NCBI GenBank assembly: GCA_000611775.1
Contig: KK106982.1
Location: 5,412,391 to 5,476,390, forward strand
DNA length: 64,000 bases
Origin: Umbilicaria muhlenbergii
Taxonomy: Eukaryota > Ascomycota > Lecanoromycetes > Umbilicariales > Umbilicariaceae
Direction of reading: 5' to 3'
Shown: positions 1 through 12,100 of the stretch, one piece after another
How positions within the stretch are numbered: the stretch's first letter is position 1
Layout: each line of letters opens with the position of its first letter
Position numbers and translations under genes: made by a program
Notes under the pieces: model-generated
Told to the model about the DNA's origin: nothing
The model's database searches: none
What the model saw: only the letters and a program-made list of their open reading frames with translations

Positions 1-49
1 TCCGGACAGTGTGATTCTTTGCCAAACCTACTCCGACGCTGTCCCAAAC

Positions 50-1461
50 ATGGAGCTCCACCAGCCGCTAGAGCCCGTAGTCATCCCCCCATTTCAAAGA
101 ACAATCAAAGCACAGAAATTTACATGCTCAGGCGGCGGACTATTGAGAGACGGTCAGATGTATGACTCCCAATTCGAAAGATATCTACCGCTTCTGGAGC
201 CTGTACGAACAAAAGCCGGCAAAATCGCCGCCCGCCAACCCAAAATCCCCGCGCAATCCGCCTCCTACTGGAAAGCGCAATGTGTATTCCGGAAGTTGAC
301 GCAGTCAGGAACGATCGCACAACTCCAGGACCGCCTAAGAAATGCAGATGCAGGCATGGATCCAGAACTCGCGAAGCTCGAAAAGGAGATGAATGCGGAG
401 TTTCGGGCGAAGAACGCTGCGGCTAGAGATGACGAATGGGACAGCTTAGAAACAGATGAGCAGAGAGCCAACAAAGATCCCAAGCGGTTTTTACGGGAAA
501 GCTTTCCCAAAAGCAAAGACCGGCAGCCCGCAGGTCCTAGCGATGGCGTTGTGGTTCTCAAAACTCATCAACGCCTGCAACTACACCTGGAAGCCGAGCC
601 TCTGGGTCTCTATACCGAATCCACAAATGCGCCCCTGACCGCTGATGGTGAACGCCCAGACGTCGACAGGTGGATAGTGATCGCAAAAGATCGTTCTGCA
701 GTCAGTGCAAAAATCCGCGAGATCAGTCGAGAAGCAGCACGGAGCCGACAGCGAGCGCAAGAGGCTCAGGACGAAAGAACTCAGAAGCTGCACGAGGCGG
801 CCATCAAAGAAGCCGGCAAAAGCCGCAAAGCCGGGTCCGGCAACGTATGGGATGTGACCGGGACATGGAGCATCAAGTGCCCGTACATGGAAGACAACTG
901 GGCGAAGGCACACACGACTGCTCCCTCACGATCCACTGCACCGAAAGTCGCGGCGGCCGCCAATTATGGGCCGAGTTTGATTTCATCGCCATCACGGGCG
1001 TGTTTCGATTCGAGAGTCCCAACCCGACAACAGGAGCGGGTCGTCAAGCTGGCAGCTCCTTAGCCCTGGACGAAGAGAACCACGACGACGACGACGACGA
1101 CGACGACACGGAACATTCAGACGACTCCCGACCGACCCCCCCACCCCCCGCTTTCCACCTCCACCCCACCTCGCAGCCCTCCCCGCGCTGTCCGAAGTGG
1201 AACTACCGCTGGCGCGGCGAAGAAACGGGCGAAGGCGAGATCCAGCTATACTCGGACAAAAAGCTGTGTTCGATCACATTCTACGGCCCAGGCGGAACGA
1301 AATTGAAGGGCACGTTTGAGAGCGATCTCACAAACAAGATTGATTTCACTGGGATAAGGACAGGTTCTGTGACGGGAAGACCGAGGGTGGGGGTTGATGA
1401 GGCTTGGAATAGACGGAATGAGAGGGCGCATGAACGCGCGAGGACGGGGAGATGGGGGTGA
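50..1461 (+). CDS. SAP-like domain protein, hypothetical, with internal frameshift
   Basis: The first ATG of the open frame is at 50; the frame is also open upstream to the window edge, so an earlier start is possible. Residues 73-97 (starting YWKAQC and ending LQDRLR) resemble a SAP-type DNA-binding helix pair. A charged region rich in K, E and R follows. From about residue 264 a compact domain starts (GTWSIKCPYMEDNW), but the frame then runs into unrelated residues and stops at 1063. The natural continuation (GEGTHDCSLTIHC, then WAEFDF and ITGVFRFE) is in the next frame from base 901 and runs to 1461, through an Asp run and a Pro run to a second half-domain (SITFYGPGG, KLKGTFES). One G too few in the TGGG at 899-902 explains the switch. 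No intron fits without removing domain residues. The molecular function is unknown. The gene is either a recent pseudogene or contains an assembly error. Confidence 0.6.
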
Positions 1462-1893
1462 TTGGGGAAGGGGGGGTGGTCATAGGTTCACTTGTGGACA
1501 GAGAGTAATTCATGGCCCCTAAGGTAACTGGTAAAACATACATGAAATAGTAAACAGGGGTTGCAACATCATTGGAGTCATTACAATACGAAACAAAAAT
1601 CAAACACTGCAACATGCTACAAGACCGCTCTTTCTGTCATTACAAACGATTACGACAGAGAAGTACCAGCACCCGCTCCAAAGGATTATCGGTTACAGAG
1701 CACGATTACCGCAGGTTGTGGACAGGAAGTGATTGAAACGAGTACTATCCCAAAGCTCTTCGATTGGTGGAGTAAACCTGGAACCTTTGTAGCAGATAAA
1801 CAGGAAAGCGGCAAGCTACATGGACAATATGGCAGTTGGAGATGGTTGGCCCCCCCATGCGGGAGAGCACCGGTAGATATCCGGGCTAACGTA

Positions 1894-2306
1894 TCCCACT
1901 GGGCAACGCCGCACTATAGGCAACGCCGCACCCCCCCCGGGAAAAAAATCAGAATTTCACCAATTGAGCTGTAAATTTCGATCTAAATAAGGAACTTCGA
2001 AGCTCTACATTGTAGTCTACAACAGAGCTGTAGAATCTATGCATTTCAGCGCCTTCAAGGCTGCTTTTGCTGTGACAACTGCAGTCTTCACAGTCTGCTT
2101 CTCCTCTTTATCCTGCAGCCCTTTTGACTTCCTAGCCTGTGTCTCTAGCTGCTTTCTGGATTTGTAAGAGCGTTATTATAGGCCTCAATGGCCTTCAGAA
2201 TACGCTCTTCTTTCTCCATTGAATGCATGCAATTATGGTGAAGAAATGAGTAATTTCAATTGTTGTGGGGGGGGNNNNNGGGGGGTTGCGGCGTTGCCCC
2301 GTGGAC
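1894..2306 (-). mobile_element. Tc1/pogo (Fot-like) deletion derivative with TIRs
   Basis: The ends are 20-bp inverted repeats matching at 17 positions: TCCCACTGGGCAACGCCGCA at the left, and GTCCACGGGGCAACGCCGCA read inward from the right. A TA dinucleotide flanks each side (1892-1893 and 2307-2308), as expected for Tc1/mariner-type insertion. A second copy of CAACGCCGCA lies just inside the left end. On the minus strand, inside the right end, a short frame starts MEKEERILKAIEAYNNALTN and resembles the start of the psq-type helix-turn-helix of fungal pogo/Fot transposases. It breaks after about 25 residues. It is followed by a lysine/alanine-rich stretch (ARKSKGLQDKEEK) like the C-terminal tail of the same proteins. 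The transposase core is absent, so this is a non-autonomous internal-deletion copy. Confidence 0.65.
2275..2279. other. Assembly gap (5 N) inside a G run
   Basis: Five N bases interrupt a run of G just inside the right inverted repeat of the small transposon. The true length of the run is unknown. It shows that homopolymer G/C tracts were hard to resolve in this assembly. Confidence 0.95.
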
Positions 2307-2308
2307 TA

Positions 2309-3095
2309 CGTTATTACTTTATGGGAGATGTATTTCCGCCCCTAAACCACAAGCAACAGCACACTTGCCACGGATGCGAAGATGCGGAAGAACCCTAGCA
2401 TGGCCTTTTGCCTCCTGATACTCCGAATCAAAGCGTGTCCTTGTACCATTACAAACCCTGAATCAGTTCCACTACATCGAAAGCGCCTTCTCCCTACACT
2501 CCCATAACATTGATCAGATGCACGCATCAAGGTTTCCATTTCCATTATGAGACCCCTGAGATACCAACCACACCGGTACTTCCGTAACACAATGCACCGC
2601 CATAAAGTACATGACGGCCAGCTACACGCATGAAACTAAATTCGACCCCGGCGCCTACAGCAGAGAGGATTGTGCGATCCGGCTCCGATTCATGCATGGG
2701 AGATCGACATGTCCACCTAAAGTGGAGGAGGTAATGTGAGGGCCTCGTGAAGAGTGTCCGGACGGGATGGACGACTCTGGTCGCAGGACATGAACCTCAC
2801 CACCGCCTTTGCGTCCAAGGCAATCCGCGTGAAGGCGTATACCTCAATACATTCTGTTGAGACAGGGAGCATCATCGCCACGGGATCAGTCGAGCGTTGG
2901 ATGAAATTATGAATACTAAAACTAGATGGTAACCAAAGCTTGCAGCATCGTTAGAACTGTTAGATAGGTATAAAACATCGACACATTATTTGTAAAAGTC
3001 CCCATTTGATCTCCCAACACTGAGTCTCTATCGAACAAACCCCAAACTATCTAGTTCTCCCATCTGTTAAATCAAAAATTGCCTCGAGGAGCACC
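2309..3095. other. Intergenic, no gene seen
   Basis: There is no open frame with recognisable protein features. The region separates the small transposon from the 3' end of the minus-strand membrane-protein gene. The 1462-1891 interval on the other side of the transposon is likewise empty apart from short random frames. Confidence 0.5.
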
Positions 3096-6074
3096 TCATA
3101 ACCAACTGGAACGCTTCTTTGCCAGCTTCGCGTACACATTCGCAACCGGGCTCCCTTCCTCTTCAAACTGCATCCGTCTCTCACGCTTCCGTTTCTCGGC
3201 CCGACTCGGCGCCGATTCCGGCCCATTCTGTATATAGACATGATCCTTGAAGAGCCTGATGAACCAACTAGTGCGAAATTGTTCACCCTCCGGCCCACCC
3301 CCACAGCTACCCGCTAGCTGTTCGCTGGCTGGAGAGTTAATAGACAAGGCAAACAGGTTCTGGGGTTCGACAAAATCGGTAATCAAACCATCGCGTTCCA
3401 GCAGGAAGTAGACGAGACAGAAGACGTTGGTGATGAAGACGGGTAAGAGGACGAGATAGAAGACGACTTGCCATTTTTGGACGCCGCCGGAGGAATAGTC
3501 CTGCGTCCTCAAGGTGGCGTTGAAAGCTTGGTATTGCGGCGTCTTGAGCGTTGTGACCGTTGTAGAGTAGTTCCAATAATGAATGAACGGAGAGCCTTGA
3601 GCGCTCATGAGAAGAGTGCATCCGGATAGAACAGCGAGAGCTTCCGCGATCGACGGTAAGCCTGGATCGAGAGCATTGGATGTGGGTATCAGCTCTGTTA
3701 ATAAGCGAGCGTTGCTAGCATTCCCGTCGGTAATTCCAGCACTCAATGCCAAAGCCAGACCCCATTCCCTCGCTATGGAACTCCAGTCTGCGCTGATGAA
3801 CCCCTCAGGAGCCTTGGGCTGCGACTTGCTATAGGCTAGAGTGTTAGTCGGATCATCACAGTGGGAATTTAACGAGCCCCCACTCATGCTGGCGTGGTAG
3901 ACCGTGGAGCAGTTGGGTGACAGCGACGTCCTCAACGAACAGAGTGTGTATGGCGGGTCTGCTATCGGAGATTTTCCAAGTAGGTAGATGGAGTCCGCGA
4001 ACCAGCCTGTAGCATTCAACACAGTGTTATAAGTCTGTGGTAGCTTTGGAAACATGGGTGGCCTCCGACCGTATTTCTTGCCCCAGCCGAAGAGATCATC
4101 GACCGCCGTTGCGTTCATAAAATCTGGATAAAGGGGAATATCGTAGCCATTGGGATATAAGCTCGCGTTGAACGAAGCATCCCCAGCTGTGATGCTGGGC
4201 CATAGGCTGTAAACCAGAGGAGTCAATTCGGCCGCTGTCATACTGGCACACAGCACGTTGACAGCAGGGGATGGAACAGATGCTTCAATGTAGTATTCTC
4301 CAAGACCCTGCAATCGTCAACATGTAGCGTGCAAGTAGAGAGCATGATCCCTTACGTTAAGATCTTGCGGTTGCATGACCCTGTTAATTGGATCTCGCAC
4401 AGCTGCGAAGACCCCTGCATGAGGCATTGCCATTGACACATTAGCAACTGTTCTGTTCCACTGCTTAGATAGCTTTGTCATATTATTTTGCGGTACGTTG
4501 ATCCAGCTCCCCTGTACAGTAGTATTGTCGTATAGCATTCCCACAGCCTTGGGGCGCTGGCTAAGATCCACCGCAGATGTGTTGCCAGAAGCAATTTCTT
4601 TAAACCACGTTGCTAGATACTGCATATAATTATGATAACTAAAGCATTGTCAATATATGTAGGAGTTGAAAGAACGAACGCCTTGAGGTGTGGCACATAC
4701 GCTTGGCCAGCATGCTCAATTTGAATGCAGGCAATCCCGGCAGCATAGTCAGTATTGGTCGAGATAGGCGTCTTGCAGTTTCCGAGGATGTACGGTGAAT
4801 TCGCAAAAGAGGCCGAGACCTGACCATAGATCTGTCGGCTCTCCAGCGGGCCGAGTTTGAGCTTTGGGGCAACTGGATTTCAGTCAGCGGCGTAGCTAGC
4901 TTAGCCGTAAGGCATGCCACCGAGTCTGTCTGGAGAGCGACAACTGCGATTTGACCTACCTAAAGCATCAGAGGCAGTAGTGTACAGCATGGCCATCAAT
5001 GTCCCGGTCAGGGCGATTGCACCCAAAAATGTTGCTCCTGCATACCGTACACTTTCCGAATGTGTTATTATGGTTCCAGGCTGTGTTACCCAGGATCGCA
5101 TGGACATTTCTGCTATCGTGATACCTCTCGAATTCTTCACGAAGGCTCTTCGACTAAGAACCTGGCCAAGAAAAGCAACAAACACGGTGACAAAAGAGAG
5201 TTCAATTGTCTTTGCGAACGCCGCACATAACAAAGAAGCGGTGCTAGGGGCGAGTTTACCAGGGTTGGAAGTGATTCTTTCACCGTATCGCGGTTTAGTG
5301 ATGGCTATCATCAGCCAGATCCCGGAAAATACTGTCGAGTACACCGCCAGAATCATTGTTGCAACGAATACCCAGTTGCCACGCCCCTGAGAAAGATTTT
5401 TCTTGGTTTTGCAGAGCTGGACTGAATCCAGAGCATCTATGAACGGCGCATTAGTGAGAGTAGCGCAGGATCGGATGATGAAGTCTAGGGGATGGAAAGA
5501 TTTTCCCGGCGAGTATCTGGGGTAACAGCGTAGCCATACCTGGAGGATCATTTGGCCTAATCGTGGACGCTGATGCTTTTCTGTTGAGGTATTCTGAGTC
5601 TGAGTCCACTGATGACTCATGTAGCGAGAGCTTCGAGCCCTTGTGTAGCAGATCGCCTTGCGAGGTTTCTGTAATTCCATCGTACAGCGGGGTACTCTTT
5701 GTACTAAAGCGCGAGGGCAGCGGCGACGACACTGAATCCGTACAGCGAGGTGTAACGGGGCTTGCCTTGGCCGTGATGGGCACTCTCTGCATTGAGACTC
5801 GCCTTGCTGTCACCAGGTTCTGTACGGCCAACCCCTGAATTGGGTTGTCATCTCCAAGGCCCTCATCATCACGATGGTATCCCTCAACGCCATGATCTTC
5901 CACATCAGTGTCTCCGCTCGAAGTCAACCGATGATACCCCGGGCGACGATAGGCTGGCGTAAAGGATGAAGTGGGTGATGCGACAACAGTGGAATTCGAG
6001 TCAAGAGAATACTTCGATAGTTTCGGACTCTCGCCACTCAGAAGACCTTCCTGTGCCTCGGGCGTGGACTCCAT
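3096..6074 (-). CDS. Multi-pass membrane protein with large extracytoplasmic domain, 894 aa
   Basis: I read five exons on the minus strand: 6074-5540, 5436-4960, 4872-4676, 4619-4356 and 4307-3096. Phases agree throughout and give 894 codons plus stop. Introns 1, 2 and 4 have consensus donors (GTATGG, GTAGGT, GTAAGG); intron 3 has a weak donor (GTTCTT), so its exact ends are less sure. The first ~180 residues are Ser/Thr-rich and probably cytoplasmic. Hydrophobic segments lie at about 200-222, 247-272 and 310-331. A ~430-residue domain follows, with many N-x-S/T sites and cysteines and the motif IACIQIEHAGQAY. A fourth membrane segment lies at about 770-794, then a basic tail. This layout matches a common uncharacterised family of ascomycete plasma-membrane proteins; substrate and role are unknown. 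The start at 6074 is the first ATG of exon 1, but a further upstream exon cannot be excluded. Confidence 0.8.
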
Positions 6075-6098
6075 TGTGATGCAGGAATGCAGCAATCG

Positions 6099-6497
6099 TC
6101 AGATAAGGCTGGAGTTGCCCCTTACACTTTTCAATGGCGAAGGAGTGAATTGATAAAGCTGATCTATGTACTTGGCTTTAAGCTCTTTCCAATGTTCTTG
6201 ATCTAGTGTCTTCGTAGGTAGGCAAGCTGGCGTCGTTTTACCACCATAAGAACAATCAATGTCATGACGGAATTGTACAGAGAGAACAGAAGGAGCAGAG
6301 ACACACTGGCCGACACAACACCCCGAGGCTGAGAGACCTGTATCGCACCCCGAGGCTGAGAGACCTGTATCGGTTGTCTGTTCCGATTCGCTGGAGAAGC
6401 TACCTAATGGGGAGACTGTGAATGTGGCTTGCTGGGACACTTTAGGGTCGCCGAGTTCGTCAGTGCCTAAGCCATTCGATGGATCGACGATTAGCAA
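6099..6497 (-). other. Possible upstream exon or small gene
   Basis: An open frame of about 130 codons lies just upstream of the membrane-protein gene. It is Ser/Thr/Cys-rich with no recognised domain. A GTAAGG donor-like site followed by CTGAC near 6090-6120 could splice it towards the downstream gene, but I found no acceptor that clearly preserves the next start. It may be a 5' exon, a separate small gene, or chance. Confidence 0.2.
6320..6372. repeat. 27-bp tandem duplication (x2)
   Basis: The unit beginning ACCCCGAGGCTGAGAGACCT occurs twice head to tail. In the minus-strand frame it duplicates a nine-residue segment (DTGLSASGC) in frame. Confidence 0.8.
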
Positions 6498-6964
6498 TTG
6501 GACCTATAGCGCTACGGCCCGCTCGAACTCGAAGCTGATAAGTAGCCTCTTCAGAAAGAGGCAGTAATAGACTCATGGCACGAGTTGAGTAGTGGGTCCG
6601 CGCAGATGCAAGCCAGCATGCAGCCGGCCCTTCTGCGACAAGGCTGTGCACAGCATCTCTTCACACGCCAATCGCCACCAGGATCGCAGCCGCTTTTCGA
6701 GCATGCAGTGCTACGTCGAGAAGGCCAAGTCTTAACGAGTCGGCCTGGTAACACGGCGTTGGTCTTCAATTGGCGGAGGCGGGGATAGAGATGGCGATAA
6801 GGGAGGGATGGGAGCTACGGGAAGTCGCGTTGCGGTTGAAATCAAAGTCCGCCTTCACCAACGCCCGCTCATGACTCGCTACCGCAACGTCGAACCTCGA
6901 CCTTGACCTTCTACTCTCGATCTTTCTTTCTCTCATTTCCCTGTTCCTAACGGCGAGACCCTGT

Positions 6965-7256
6965 TCAAGGCCTAGGTCCTCCCACGGGAGAGATGGTATA
7001 GTACACGTCGCCGACGTCGATGGTCATCAAATCCTGCGGGAGGGGACTTCTATTACGGATCTCACATTGATAGGGTGACTTCCTCAACCACATCACTGAG
7101 CCCCCGAGGCTTAATGATCTGATTGTGCTTCTTGGAACAGACTCTACGACGCATATATCATTCAGCTCGCTTGCGAGCTGCTTAGTAGAGGGATTTAGCC
7201 ACCCCTGTATTGTTTTTGAGCATATGCAGCAAGGGTTTTCGCGAGAGGTCAAAACA
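6965..7256 (-). pseudogene. Fragment of a repeated cysteine-bearing coding segment
   Basis: The minus-strand frame contains NPCCICSKTIQGWLNPSTK and continues to about ELNDICVVES. A mutated relative of its first 30-40 residues is on the plus strand at about 15250-15310, where NPCCIC and IIQG are still legible with tryptophan read as TGA. The segment therefore belongs to a dispersed element. The copy here is much less mutated and lies at the edge of the AT-rich block. The family is not recognised; the CxxC spacing suggests metal binding. The flanking 6500-6960 has no supportable gene. Confidence 0.4.
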
Positions 7257-7300
7257 CCGCCCTAACCATATATGTGACTGTAGGCGAGTTCAAAAGTTAA

Positions 7301-7362
7301 ATATGCTCAGCGACTGAGCATATTTGCTCAGTCACTGAACTACGCTAGCAACTGAGCAAATG
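7301..7362. repeat. Cluster of inverted/direct CTGAGCA motifs
   Basis: TGCTCAG-CGA-CTGAGCA is an 17-base palindrome around a 3-base centre. It is followed by TTTGCTCAGTCACTGAAC and then by AACTGAGCAAA in opposite orientation. The cluster lies just beyond the 3' end of the DDE transposase relic, so it may be that element's terminal or subterminal binding region. No matching right end was found. Confidence 0.4.
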
Positions 7363-7395
7363 CAGGCTTCATACCATAATTAATTAGTTAATTAT

Positions 7396-8148
7396 TCAAT
7401 ATAGACCTCCTTTTCGTGCTCCATACTGCCCTGAATTGATGTGACTGCCCCCCCACCATGGAGACAGTCTCCCTTCTATAAACTCCCTTTTGCGTGCTTC
7501 CCATAATGGAAATACCCCGTCGGCTGCCACTCCCACACCCAATCTGTATGGGCAGTCCACAAATCAACCGGTATTTTCATTGCTGCAAAGAAGCCCCTAT
7601 TTCAGCCTCTATTCAACTTTAGAGATATCAGCCTTTATAAGCTTCTCTCAAAGGCTTGACTCATCAACCATGCTCAAGTCTCCTCTTCTACCAATGAACG
7701 GCCCCATAAGACTTGAGACTAGGCCGTCAGGGGTAACTACCGCTTGATATTTGTAGCAATAGTGATGTTTATGCCCTGAATAGAACTCATCCTGGTTTTT
7801 TCCAGGCCGACATATTTGATTTGTGGTTCCGTTGATAAAACCTCATATACAGTGGCCTCCACCAGCGTTCCATATGGCCCTAGTATATCTGGAAAGGGTA
7901 GAAAATGTCAGGCGTCTCTCATCCCAGGTCAGCATTGCCCTATATCAGCGGGCCAGGTGTATAATAGTGTCATTGAATACTGTTGACAACCATGACCTGG
8001 AATGGCCAAATTGATTACACATAGACTTGTAGCGAGTAAGATAGGACAATCGACAGCAGATTACTGTCAAGGCAACCTCTGAAGGAGCATATACTCATCA
8101 ATGAAAGAGAATTTCATCTAAATCAAGTAGGGGTATGATTCTCTCCAT
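7396..8148 (-). pseudogene. DDE_Tnp_4-type (PIF/Harbinger-like) transposase relic
   Basis: A single minus-strand frame of about 250 codons can be followed from ATG at 8148 to TGA at 7396, broken only by TGA and TAG. Legible motifs in order are FGHSRSWLSTVFND, LTWDERRLTFSTLSRYTRAI, GFINGT (the family's first catalytic Asp is read as Asn), EFYSGHKHHYCYKYQAVVTP, DGLVSSLMGPF and GRRGD (second acidic residue). This order is that of fungal transposases of the DDE superfamily endonuclease family (PF13359). Several in-frame TGA codons stand where tryptophan is expected. The N-terminal part may be incomplete; the region just upstream ends at gypsy A. It is inactive. Confidence 0.75.
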
Positions 8149-8226
8149 TTCTACTCAACTAAACCTGAAACATATAAATTAGTAGGCGTTTCTAATGGAG
8201 AATCAGACATACTGCATGCACTTCAC

Positions 8227-8676
8227 TGTAACAGGTGATGTCATAGTGACTGAGGTAGTACTGTCATTCACTGAACTGTTCAGAGTAACTGTCTGAACAG
8301 GAACTGAACTGTTCAAACATGAATTAAACAACTTCAAATGAAAGATAGAACTAGTAGATTGCCTTCAATACATGAGTTGAGCATGAGCTCTTAACTATGA
8401 ATTTACCTGTGACTATATAGTACTTTAGGAGACTCATGTGTAATTTAATCACTCAAGGTGCTCATCCTCAGAGCATCATGAGCATCATGAGCACCTCAAG
8501 TGCTCATGCCTTCATATAACATGAACAACATGAGCGGTAGTGCTCATGCCTTCATATGACATGAACAACATGAGCAGTAGTGCTCATGCCTTCATATGAC
8601 ATGAATAACATGAGCAGTACTCTGTGTACACCTGTTATGTGTACCCTTCAGATATCATTTAGTGAAGGGTATAATA
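8227..8676 (-). repeat. 3' LTR of gypsy A
   Basis: 450 bp, about equal in length to the partner at 14398-14847. It contains three head-to-tail copies of a ~40-bp unit starting GCTCATGCCTTCATA and ending ACATGAGC, each able to form a hairpin through GCTCATG/CATGAGC. Confidence 0.85.
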
Positions 8677-8774
8677 TCAGCTCCTCTCTTAGGATTTTCA
8701 TCCTCAGAAACACATCCTCCTTCATGCTTTCCTTCAGTATCAGAAAAAAGAAGCTGTCTACTTCTCATCACTCT

Positions 8775-9119
8775 CAGCTGATTGATTTGATGATTTGATC
8801 ATCAGAAATGAAAGACTCATCATGCAAGCATGCAGTCACTGCCTGACTGATGACAAAGAGTGTAAAGTGTTTAATAATTATGACAAGTGCAGTACCTGCA
8901 TCTGATGAGGTGTCTTCTATGACTTGTTCATTTTCTCTGAGGAGATTAATAAGGTGTCTGATGAAATTCTTCATCTACAAAAGGAAAAAGATGCTGTCAC
9001 AGCACAAAAACACTTACTTCTTAAACATGCTCATGAGGCAAAGGTGAAGAAAAAAAGACTTTGTAAATAAATTACTCTCCTGAAGAAGCAGCAGGCAGAT
9101 TTAATTCATATTAAACTTT
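8775..9119 (+). pseudogene. Antisense cysteine-rich/coiled-coil frame of gypsy A
   Basis: On the strand opposite to A's gag-pol, between the integrase end and the 3' LTR, a frame reads ACSHCLTDDKEC, then YDKCSTCI. This gives CxxC-x5-C-x8-CxxC. It is followed by an amphipathic, K/E-rich helix (EEINKVSDEILHLQKEK, KHLLLKHAHEAKVKKK) that looks like a coiled coil. Stops interrupt it. The corresponding place in B, C and D holds the same type of frame, on the antisense strand each time. The function is unknown. Confidence 0.55.
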
Positions 9120-12100
9120 AAAACATTAAGGAACTGAAGGTGAATAAGTGCACAATAGTCATGATTATTAATTCTTTTACTGAGCTTCCTCTTGACTCTC
9201 TCATGCTTGAGGCATTTAACTTCACTGACATGAACTGATTACCTGCAGATTTCTTTGATGAAATCTCTGTAATTTCATTGAATAATGAATGAAATTCTCT
9301 TTTAACTCTCATGTGTTTTCAGCTGTGTTGTATTCTTTTCATTTGATTAAATAATGAGGCTTATCATTTATCTCTTGTTGATTTAAAATTTCCTTTATCT
9401 TGAACTCAACATCTTGACTTTTCAGGTTAATCTTTAATGAATTTTCTTGTATTAATGTTTTCAGGTCAGCTGATTCAAGTAATGATATATGAAACACTGA
9501 ATATATTCACATAACTGATGAAAGTTCAAGTTCATAGTTGACACTTCCTTTGATTTTAATAATTCAAAAGGGTCTCAACTTCTTGTAATTCAGTTTATTG
9601 CTTAATCACTTTGTCTTAATGTTGTGATATAAAAGGTATACTTTATTCTTCTCTTTAAGAGTAAATCCTTTATTTCTCTTCTTATTATAATATACTGCTG
9701 ACTTTTTTAAGGTAAATTTTATGTTTCATTGAAGCTCTTGATAAAGATTCTTTAACTGATTCACTTATACTTTCACTTTTTATATTATAATTACCAGCCC
9801 TCTTGCTTCATTCATAAGTGAGTTGAACTCATAATTGATGTAAAATGATGATACTTTCATGAATTCTGCTGCTGTCATATTGTAGGCAAGTTGTGTTATT
9901 AATAAAAGTTTTACTCAATTGATCTGTTGATAATTAACATAATATTATAAGTACTGTTTTAACATCTGATTTAAGCATTCAGTCTGCTCATTCATCTGTG
10001 AATGATATGCAGTAAACAGCTTGTAATGAATTCTCAATTGATTCATTAATGATTTTTAAAACTTAAAAGTGAAGAGTTTGTCTCTGTCTGAGATTATTTC
10101 TTTCAGCAGGTTATGATTGATTGTTATAATTTTTAAAAATGTGTATGTGAGTTCTTCTGCTGATGATGACTTTTTATATGACAGGAAGTATCTGTACTTC
10201 ATGAGTTAATCTGTTATGACAAGTATTGTGTCATATAATACTTTTGTCAGGAGTTCTTTTGACTTTAATAATTTTATCATGAAGTTCAATGTGATGCTTG
10301 ATCATGATTGTGTTGATGTCAGAGGTGATTTCAACAACTCATATAATTTATGATGTTCAGATTTATTCTTTCAATAAGTGTTGCATTTCTGAATGATTTC
10401 TTCAACCTTTTTCCTTATTCATGAAAAATAGTATATTCAGGTGAGTTGTTTCATTGTTTTATTAACTTCTTAATATTCATTCATTATGTTAAAATAACAT
10501 TCCTTTATCAGTGCTTCTTATAAGCTGACTGATACATAAATTAAGTCTTAAAAAAGTAAGAAGTCTTCTTGCTTTTTAAAGCTTTCATGATCATTAATAT
10601 TCTGAAGAACTTACTGCATTAACTTATCATTCTTCAATGCTTTTTAAACTCAATTTTTGAAAATGTTATTTTTAACTTTTATCATAAAGTTGACTTTTTT
10701 ATTGTAAGTTATGTTTTTCTGTTCATTCTCTTGAAGGATAACCTGATTCATGATTAATTTTTCCTGCAGGTAATTAACTCATTTGCTGAAAATATTCACT
10801 TTAACATTCTCTGATCTTTTTCAGTAGTGAATTTTGAAATTATACTGTGATAATTCTTCTGATCAATGAACTTGCCTCTGATTTAGAACTTTCATTGTCA
10901 TAAAGTATAACAGATTCTTATGATTTGAATATACTTAAATCTCATGCTTCAATCCTTCAAGATATACATGTTATTGTTTAAATGCATCAACAATTGTTAA
11001 TAACTTTTTGTCATGTATCTTATAACTCTGCTCAGCACTTAAAAGCTTTCATGAGTAATAAATTATTGACCTCAGACATCTCTTATCATCTGACTGATTA
11101 ATGCATGCTTTTATAACTTCATCTGATGTGTTCATCTTGAGTATAATAAGTTTCTCAGGGTCAAAACTCATGAGAATTAATTATGATGTGAAGTGCTTCT
11201 TCAGCTCTTTGAAGAATTCTTGTGCTTCATCAGATTAAATGAATTTTTAGTTCTTTTTCATTAACTCTGTTAAAAGTGCTGCAATTTTTGAATACTTCTT
11301 GATAAATTTTTTATAGAAGTTTGTACTTTCTTAATATTTATTAAAACTGATCATTCAATCATAAATCTGATTTTTTTCAGGTTCATTTATAAGCTTTTTA
11401 ATGTGATGATAAATTCAAGAAACTGAACTTCTTTAACATGAAAAAGACTTTTCTCAGGTTTAATGTGAAGATCAATGTCTTTTAATGCTTGCAGAATTTT
11501 TTAAACATGTTTAACATGTTGTTCTTTCATCTTCAAGTATATCAGTATGTCATCAAGGTAGATGACTATGAACTGATTTAAATACTGTCATAAAATGTTG
11601 TTGATAAAAGCCTGAAAAGTCACTGAGACATTAATTAATTTAAACAGAATTATCAAATATTCATATAATTCTGAATGCATTCAGAACACTGTTTTTTATT
11701 CATCATCTTCTTTTATTCATATCTGATTGAATGCCTCTGAGATATTGAATTTCATAAATTATTATATTTTCTGAAATCTGGTCTGCAGTTCTGAGATGAG
11801 TGATAACAAGTAGTTATTTTTTATCATTATGTTGTTCAGCACTTTATAATTAACATACAACCTTAATGATTCATCTGATTTTAAGACAAACAATATTGAA
11901 TATTTAGCTGAAGATTAAGATTTTTAAATGAATTTTTTTCATAAGTTCTCTTTTAAGTATTCTCACAAAGCATTTAACTTCTGAGGTGACAATGAGTATA
12001 TGAGTTGCTTCATTAATTTGCAATCATTCATGATTCTAATTTCATGATTTTATTTTTAATATTTTAATAAAGTGTTCTGTTTTTTAACTGTTATAAACAA

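Noticed and set aside
1561-1974. 137-codon plus-strand frame
   Set aside because: It runs into the transposon inverted repeat, has no domain and no plausible composition.
8490-8625. CRISPR-like array of regularly spaced repeats
   Set aside because: The repeats are adjacent ~40-bp tandem units within LTRs, without unique spacers, in a eukaryotic retrotransposon.
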